Shown in pieces: positions 13,112-17,040 of a DNA stretch of 17,040 nucleotides. The stretch lies in contig CAMPKU010000073.1 in the NCBI GenBank assembly GCA_946887385.1, positions 1 through 17,040 of the forward strand, in the 5' to 3' direction. How positions within the stretch are numbered: position 1 is the first letter of the stretch; every line of letters begins with the position of its first letter. Origin of the DNA: an uncultured Gammaproteobacteria bacterium. GTDB lineage: Bacteria; Pseudomonadota; Gammaproteobacteria; Rariloculales; Rariloculaceae. A model generated the notes under the pieces. The model was not told the origin of the DNA. It made no database searches and saw nothing but the letters and a program-made list of their open reading frames with translations. The position numbers and the translations under genes are program-made.

Positions 13112-14614
13112 ATGACGGACTTCGCAGAACCGCTTGCCGCGCGCGCCTTCAGCGCGGCGCAAGTCCGCGAGCTCGAGCGCCGGGCGATCGAGACACTCGG
13201 CGTCACCGACTACGAGCTCATGTGCCGCGCCGGCGCAGCCGCGTTCGCCGCGATCGAGCGCCGCTGGCCGAAGGCGCGCTCGATCGCCGTCGTGTGCGGA
13301 GCCGGCAACAATGCCGGCGACGGGCTCGTGGTGGCGCGCTTGGCGCACGCCGCGGGATACGCCGTGAGCGTGCTGCTCGTGGTCGAGGCGCAGCGTTTCA
13401 AAGGTGCCGCCGCGCAGGCCGCCGCGGCAGGGGCGGACGCGGGTCTCGCGTTCGTCCCGTTCGAGCCGGCAGCGCTGGGACGAGCCGACGTCATCGTCGA
13501 TGCGTTGCTCGGCACGGGGCTCACGCGGCCCGTGAGCACGCAGTTCCGCGCGGCCGTCGACGCCGTGAACGCCGCCGCAGCGCCCGTGCTCGCGCTCGAC
13601 GTGCCGAGCGGCCTTGACGCCGATTCCGGTTGGCCGAGCCCCGTGGCCGTGCAGGCCACCGCAACCATCACGTTCATCGCGTTGAAGCAGGGCTTGTTTC
13701 TCGGCGCCGCGGCCGATCATTGCGGCGAGCTCGAGCTCGCCGCGCTCGGGGTGCCCGACGCGCTCGGCAGCGAGCTGCCGCCGGCACTCACGCGCCTGGG
13801 CCACGACGATTTGAAGCGCGCGTTGCCGCGGCGGGCGCGCAGCGCGCACAAGGGCACGAACGGGCGGCTGCTGCTCGTGGGAGGAGGGCCCGGCATGGCC
13901 GGCGCGATTCGTCTCGCGGCCGAAGCGGCGCTGCGCTCGGGCGCCGGGCTCGTCTACGTGGCCACGCATCGCGACAGCGTTGCGGCCGTGCTCGCGGGGC
14001 GGCCCGAAATCATTTGCCGGTCAGTAAGTTCGATCGAAGATCTCAAGGATCTTATGGGGCTCGTCGACGGCGCCGTGCTGGGGCCCGGGCTGGGCCAGAC
14101 GGCATGGGCCTACGGCCTCTGGCGCGACCTCGTCCGCGCCGACGTGCCGCTCGTGCTCGATGCCGACGGCCTCAACTGGCTGGCCGCGGAGCCGTTCGAG
14201 CGCAGCGACTGGCTGCTCACGCCGCACGTGGGCGAAGCCGCGCGGCTGCTGCCCGGAGCGACGGCCGAGTCCGTGCAGAGCGACCGGCGTGCCGCCGTGC
14301 GCGCGCTCGCCGCGCGCTATGGCGCCTTCGCGATATTGAAAGGTCCGCACACGCTCGTTGCCACACCGAGCCCCGACGAGCCGCTGCGCGTTTGCGACCG
14401 CGGCAACCCCGGCATGGCCACGGGAGGCACGGGCGACGTGCTCTCAGGCGTGCTCGGCTCGCTGCTCGTGCAAACGGGCAGTCTCGAGCTCGCCGCGTAC
14501 GCGGGCGTGCTGCTGCACGCCTTGGCCGGCGATGCCGCCGCGCAGGACGGCGAGCGCGGTACCGTCGCCGGCGACCTGCTTCCGCACCTGCGAGCATGGG
14601 CGAATCCGAGCTGA
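13112..14614 (+). CDS. nnr: Bifunctional NAD(P)HX epimerase/dehydratase
   Basis: Nnr repairs hydrated NAD(P)H. The N-terminal YjeF domain (about 1-215) interconverts the R and S hydrates, and the C-terminal ribokinase-like domain (about 235-495) dehydrates the S form using ADP. Visible motifs are ELMCRAG at 35-41, GAGNNAGDG at 63-71 and VDALLGTGL at 129-137 in the epimerase; and HKGTNGRLLLVGGG at 246-259, VLGPGLGQ at 322-329, LTPHVGE at 369-375 and ATGGTGDVLSG at 436-446 in the dehydratase. The length of 500 residues is usual for the fused protein. The start is secure: a TAA in frame at 13100-13102 blocks extension, and the next in-frame ATG would cut into the epimerase. With TATAAT 8 bases upstream the mRNA is probably leaderless. 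Confidence 0.96.
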   Translation: MTDFAEPLAARAFSAAQVRELERRAIETLGVTDYELMCRAGAAAFAAIERRWPKARSIAVVCGAGNNAGDGLVVARLAHAAGYAVSVLLVVEAQRFKGAAAQAAAAGADAGLAFVPFEPAALGRADVIVDALLGTGLTRPVSTQFRAAVDAVNAAAAPVLALDVPSGLDADSGWPSPVAVQATATITFIALKQGLFLGAAADHCGELELAALGVPDALGSELPPALTRLGHDDLKRALPRRARSAHKGTNGRLLLVGGGPGMAGAIRLAAEAALRSGAGLVYVATHRDSVAAVLAGRPEIICRSVSSIEDLKDLMGLVDGAVLGPGLGQTAWAYGLWRDLVRADVPLVLDADGLNWLAAEPFERSDWLLTPHVGEAARLLPGATAESVQSDRRAAVRALAARYGAFAILKGPHTLVATPSPDEPLRVCDRGNPGMATGGTGDVLSGVLGSLLVQTGSLELAAYAGVLLHALAGDAAAQDGERGTVAGDLLPHLRAWANPS

Positions 14615-15102
14615 TCGCCGTGCTCGAGACGGAGCCCGCCTTCGCGGCGCGGGCGGCCGCATTCGCGCGCGCGCTCCATGCGGCGCGCGTGTGGCCGCTG
14701 ATCCTCGGCCTGCGCGGCGATCTTGGCAGCGGCAAGACCACCTGGGTTCGCGCGATGCTACGGGGGCTCGGTTACACGGGCCGCGTGCCGTCGCCGACGT
14801 ATACGTTGCTCGAGCATTACGCGGTTGACGCCCTCACGGTCGTGCACCTCGATCTGTACCGCCTGCGCGGCGATGAGGAGCTCGAAAATTTAGGCTTGCG
14901 CGATTGGCTCGCCGAGCCGCAGCGCTGGGTGGCCGTCGAATGGCCCGAGCGCGCGCCGCAGCTCGAAGCGCGGTGCGATTGCCTGCTCGACTTGTCGGAA
15001 ACCGCGGCGGGCGGCCGTCGGGTGGCGCTGGCGGCTCGAACTCGGCTGGGAATCGAGGCGTTAAGGGTGCTTCGTGACGGAGGTTTTAATAACGGTCCGT
15101 AA
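14596..15102 (+). CDS. tsaE: tRNA t6A37 biosynthesis ATPase TsaE
   Basis: TsaE works with TsaB and TsaD to place threonylcarbamoyl on A37 of ANN-decoding tRNAs; its ATPase activity resets the complex. The protein has 168 residues. Walker A is GDLGSGKTT at 41-49. Other family marks are VPSPTY at 64-69, HLDLYRL at 84-90 and VEWPE at 114-118. The start at ATG 14596 lies inside the end of nnr in another frame, giving a 19-bp overlap that implies translational coupling. The frame is also open far upstream, but that part is a shadow of nnr. The order nnr-tsaE-amidase-mutL is that of E. coli and Pseudomonas. Confidence 0.94.
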   Translation: MGESELIAVLETEPAFAARAAAFARALHAARVWPLILGLRGDLGSGKTTWVRAMLRGLGYTGRVPSPTYTLLEHYAVDALTVVHLDLYRLRGDEELENLGLRDWLAEPQRWVAVEWPERAPQLEARCDCLLDLSETAAGGRRVALAARTRLGIEALRVLRDGGFNNGP

Positions 15103-15127
15103 TTCCCTGCCGTAGAACAGGAAAGTG

Positions 15128-15156
15128 TTGAAATGAGCCCGAGAAACCGGTAAACA
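15128..15156 (+). promoter_or_regulatory. Possible internal promoter before the amidase gene
   Basis: TTGAAA (15128-15133) is a good -35, but TAAACA (15151-15156) is a weak -10; the spacer is 17 bp. It lies in the 87-bp gap between tsaE and the amidase gene, the first real gap in this run, so a separate start for amidase-mutL is plausible. Confidence 0.3.
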
Positions 15157-15177
15157 TAAGCTGCCGTCGGAGGCCAG

Positions 15178-15183
15178 GGAGGT
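15178..15183 (+). promoter_or_regulatory. Shine-Dalgarno site of the amidase gene
   Basis: GGAGGT ends 6 bases before GTG 15190, near-ideal spacing. It supports the GTG start over the in-frame GTG at 15208. Confidence 0.75.
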
Positions 15184-15189
15184 AGTCGG

Positions 15190-16506
15190 GTGTTGCGGGG
15201 GGCCGGGGTGAAGAGGGGCTTGGTCGGCTGGCTGCTCGTGGCAACGGCCAGCGCGCATGCCGCCACCGTCGAGAACGTTCGCACCTGGTCCGGTCCCGAA
15301 GGCACGCGCGTGGTCTTCGAGTTGAGCGGCGCCGTGGAGCACCGCGTCTTCGCGCTCTCCGATCCTCATCGCATCGTCATCGATTTACCGAGCAGCGCGG
15401 CTGCGCGCGGGCTCAGCCTCGACGACCCCAAGGGCGTCGTCACGGCATTGCGCACCGGCCCGCGTCCCGGCGGCGAGCTGCGCCTCGTGCTCGAGCTCAA
15501 CGAGGCGGCCAAACCGAAAACCTTCCTGCTCGTGCCGCAGCAACAGTACGGCCATCGGCTCGTCGTGGATTTGCCGCCGGCGCAAGCCGCGCCCGTCGTG
15601 CGCCGCGCGCCGTTACCGTCGACGGATCGCGGCCGCGATGTCGTCGTCGTCATCGACGCCGGGCACGGAGGCGAAGACCCCGGCGCCATCGGCCGCGGCG
15701 GTGCGCGCGAGAAAGACGTGGTGCTCGCAATCGCGAAGAAGCTGGCCGCCGACGTCAACGCACAGTCCGGCATGCGTGCGGTGCTCGTGCGCGACGGCGA
15801 CTACTTCGTGTCGCACCGCAAGCGCATGGAAATTGCGCACACGGCGCGGGCAGATTTCTTCGTGTCGATCCATGCCGACTCGTATCGCGATGCGAACGCC
15901 AAGGGCGCCACGATCTACATGCTCTCGGACAAAGGCGCGAGCGACGAGGCCGCGCTGTTGCTCGCGCAGCGCGAGAACGCGTCCGACTTGGTGGGCGGCG
16001 TGTCGTTGGCCGACAAGGATCAGCTGCTTGCGCGCGTGCTGCTCGATTTATCGCAGAGCGCTGCGTTGAACGCGAGCTTGACGGCCGGCCAGCGGTTGAT
16101 CCGGCGCATGTCCGCAGTCACGGCCATGCGCAAGCGCGAAGTGCAGCAAGCGCCGTTCCTCGTGCTGAAGTCGCCGGACATTCCGTCCGTGCTGGTGGAG
16201 ACTGCGTATATCTCGAATCCGCGCGAGGAAGCCTCGTTGCGGAGCGCCAAGTACCAGTCCGCGCTGGCCGCGGCATTGTGCCAAGGCATCGTCGACTACT
16301 TCGCAGCGAACCCGCCGGAGGGCAGCTACTTCGCGTCGCGCGATCCTGCCGAGGCCGAGATTCTGCGGCACGTGATCACGCGCGGCGAAACGCTGTCCGG
16401 CATTGCGGAGCGCTATCGCGTGAGCTCGGCGAGCATCCGCCGCACGAACAGCCTGCGCACCGACATGCTGCGCGTAGGGCAAGTCCTCACCATTCCCCGC
16501 AACTAG
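15190..16506 (+). CDS. amiB: N-acetylmuramoyl-L-alanine amidase, AmiB/AmiC type with LysM
   Basis: This periplasmic zinc amidase cuts the stem peptide from N-acetylmuramic acid and splits septal peptidoglycan during cell separation. The protein has 438 residues. A signal peptide at 1-24 ([14 protein letters not shown]) is followed by an AMIN domain (about 26-130) that localises it, and a Pro-rich linker. The Amidase_3 domain (about 151-372) has zinc ligands H159 ([12 protein letters not shown]), E174 and H228 (SIHAD), with catalytic E337 ([10 protein letters not shown]). Residues about 249-300 fit the blocking helix that EnvC/NlpD-type activators displace. A LysM domain (about 394-437, [16 protein letters not shown]) binds glycan. 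The single LysM and the place before mutL fit AmiB; AmiB and AmiC cannot be separated with certainty. GTG 15190 has a good ribosome binding site. Confidence 0.93.
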   Translation: MLRGAGVKRGLVGWLLVATASAHAATVENVRTWSGPEGTRVVFELSGAVEHRVFALSDPHRIVIDLPSSAAARGLSLDDPKGVVTALRTGPRPGGELRLVLELNEAAKPKTFLLVPQQQYGHRLVVDLPPAQAAPVVRRAPLPSTDRGRDVVVVIDAGHGGEDPGAIGRGGAREKDVVLAIAKKLAADVNAQSGMRAVLVRDGDYFVSHRKRMEIAHTARADFFVSIHADSYRDANAKGATIYMLSDKGASDEAALLLAQRENASDLVGGVSLADKDQLLARVLLDLSQSAALNASLTAGQRLIRRMSAVTAMRKREVQQAPFLVLKSPDIPSVLVETAYISNPREEASLRSAKYQSALAAALCQGIVDYFAANPPEGSYFASRDPAEAEILRHVITRGETLSGIAERYRVSSASIRRTNSLRTDMLRVGQVLTIPRN

Positions 16507-16589
16507 GGCCGCTGCGGCGCACGCGTGCGGTAGACTTGGCGCCCTCGTCGAGGCGTGCGTCGCGCGCGCCGGTGTGTCGTGAGCGTTCA

Positions 16590-17040
16590 GTGGCGATTCG
16601 CATCCTGCCTTCTCAGCTCATCGATCAAATCGCTGCCGGCGAGGTCGTCGAGCGGCCGGCGTCCGTGGTCAAGGAGCTCGTCGAGAACGCACTCGATGCC
16701 GGCGCGAAGTCGATCACGGTGGACGTGGAAGGCGGCGGCGGAAGCCTCATTCGCGTGACCGACGACGGCTGCGGCATCCCGCCGGCGGAGCTGCCGCTCG
16801 CGCTGTCGCGCCATGCCACGAGCAAGATCGCGACGTTGGACGATCTCGAAGCGCTGGTGTCGCTCGGCTTTCGCGGCGAAGCGCTGCCGAGCATCGCGTC
16901 GGTGTCGCGGCTCACGGTAACGTCGCGCGCCGCCGCTGAAGCGAGCGCTTGGCAAATCGTCTGCAACGGCGGCGAGCTCGGCGCGGCGCGCCCGGCGGCG
17001 CGGCCGCTCGGCACCACGGTGGAGGTGCGCGATTTGTTCT
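16590..17040 (+). CDS. mutL: DNA mismatch repair protein MutL (N-terminal part, runs off the window)
   Basis: MutL links MutS mismatch recognition to strand incision. Only the first 150 codons of about 600 are in the window, all of them in the GHKL ATPase domain. The match to E. coli MutL is close from residue 1: [20 protein letters not shown], then [12 protein letters not shown] with E29 and N33, TDDGCGI with D58, RHATSKI at 74-80 and [10 protein letters not shown] at 93-102. The start is GTG 16590; the family almost always begins about ten residues before [10 protein letters not shown], which fits exactly. The ribosome binding site is poor, with only GTGAGC nearby. It is separated by 83 bp from the amidase gene, and miaA and hfq would be expected to follow. 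Confidence 0.96.
   Translation, partial: MAIRILPSQLIDQIAAGEVVERPASVVKELVENALDAGAKSITVDVEGGGGSLIRVTDDGCGIPPAELPLALSRHATSKIATLDDLEALVSLGFRGEALPSIASVSRLTVTSRAAAEASAWQIVCNGGELGAARPAARPLGTTVEVRDLF

Noticed and set aside
13630..14595. Extended N-terminus of tsaE (490-residue frame)
   Set aside because: The extension is a low-complexity Arg/Ala shadow of nnr. TsaE proteins are about 150-170 residues, matching ATG 14596.
100..17040. CRISPR array, insertion sequence, integron, prophage or toxin-antitoxin system
   Set aside because: I saw no regularly spaced repeats, transposase or integrase motifs, or paired small toxin/antitoxin genes. The gene content is chiefly housekeeping with conserved order.

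Overview
The window looks like one end of a draft contig from a GC-rich (about two-thirds G+C by eye) gammaproteobacterium. The grounds are the conserved order queG <> nnr-tsaE-amiB/C-mutL, the run pcnB-x-panB-panC, an lptG end and a tRNA-Glu with encoded CCA. A TonB-dependent receptor and a DUF6152 protein would suit a Steroidobacteraceae/Xanthomonadales-like lineage, but that placement is a guess. Bases 1-99 are not genomic: 49 C, an index-like 8-mer, the Nextera read-1 adapter and the Tn5 mosaic end.

Layout. 100-278 is the C-terminal end of lptG (+), overlapping tail-to-tail an RDD membrane protein (-). 763-4789 is a two-gene minus-strand unit: a TonB-dependent receptor followed by an overlapping TPR-sulfotransferase gene. 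4956-5595 (-) holds a small GIY-YIG-like protein without the catalytic residues, then a small GNAT protein. 5796-6158 (+) is a secreted DUF6152 protein with a strong terminator. 6229-6540 (-) is a small charged protein of unknown function. Upstream of it lies a likely small RNA (-, about 6584-6665) with a textbook terminator, then a near-empty stretch, then tRNA-Glu(CTC) (-).

7092-10934 (+) is pcnB, a deoxynucleoside kinase, panB and panC: RNA 3'-end polyadenylation, nucleotide salvage and pantothenate synthesis. No folK is present between pcnB and panB. 10923-13069 (-) is queG (queuosine) followed by a cNMP-domain/GGDEF diguanylate cyclase. 13112-17040 (+) is nnr (NAD(P)HX repair), tsaE (t6A tRNA modification), an AMIN/amidase/LysM N-acetylmuramoyl-L-alanine amidase, and the first 150 codons of mutL.

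Most of the window is ordinary core genome. The most interesting points are the candidate sRNA with a CU-rich anti-Shine-Dalgarno-like loop, two divergent gene pairs whose -10 boxes overlap on opposite strands (one probably giving a leaderless nnr mRNA), the coupled TonB receptor/sulfotransferase pair, the dead GIY-YIG-like protein, and a diguanylate cyclase whose cNMP pocket lacks the usual phosphate-binding arginine. I see no CRISPR array, insertion sequence, prophage or obvious defence system.
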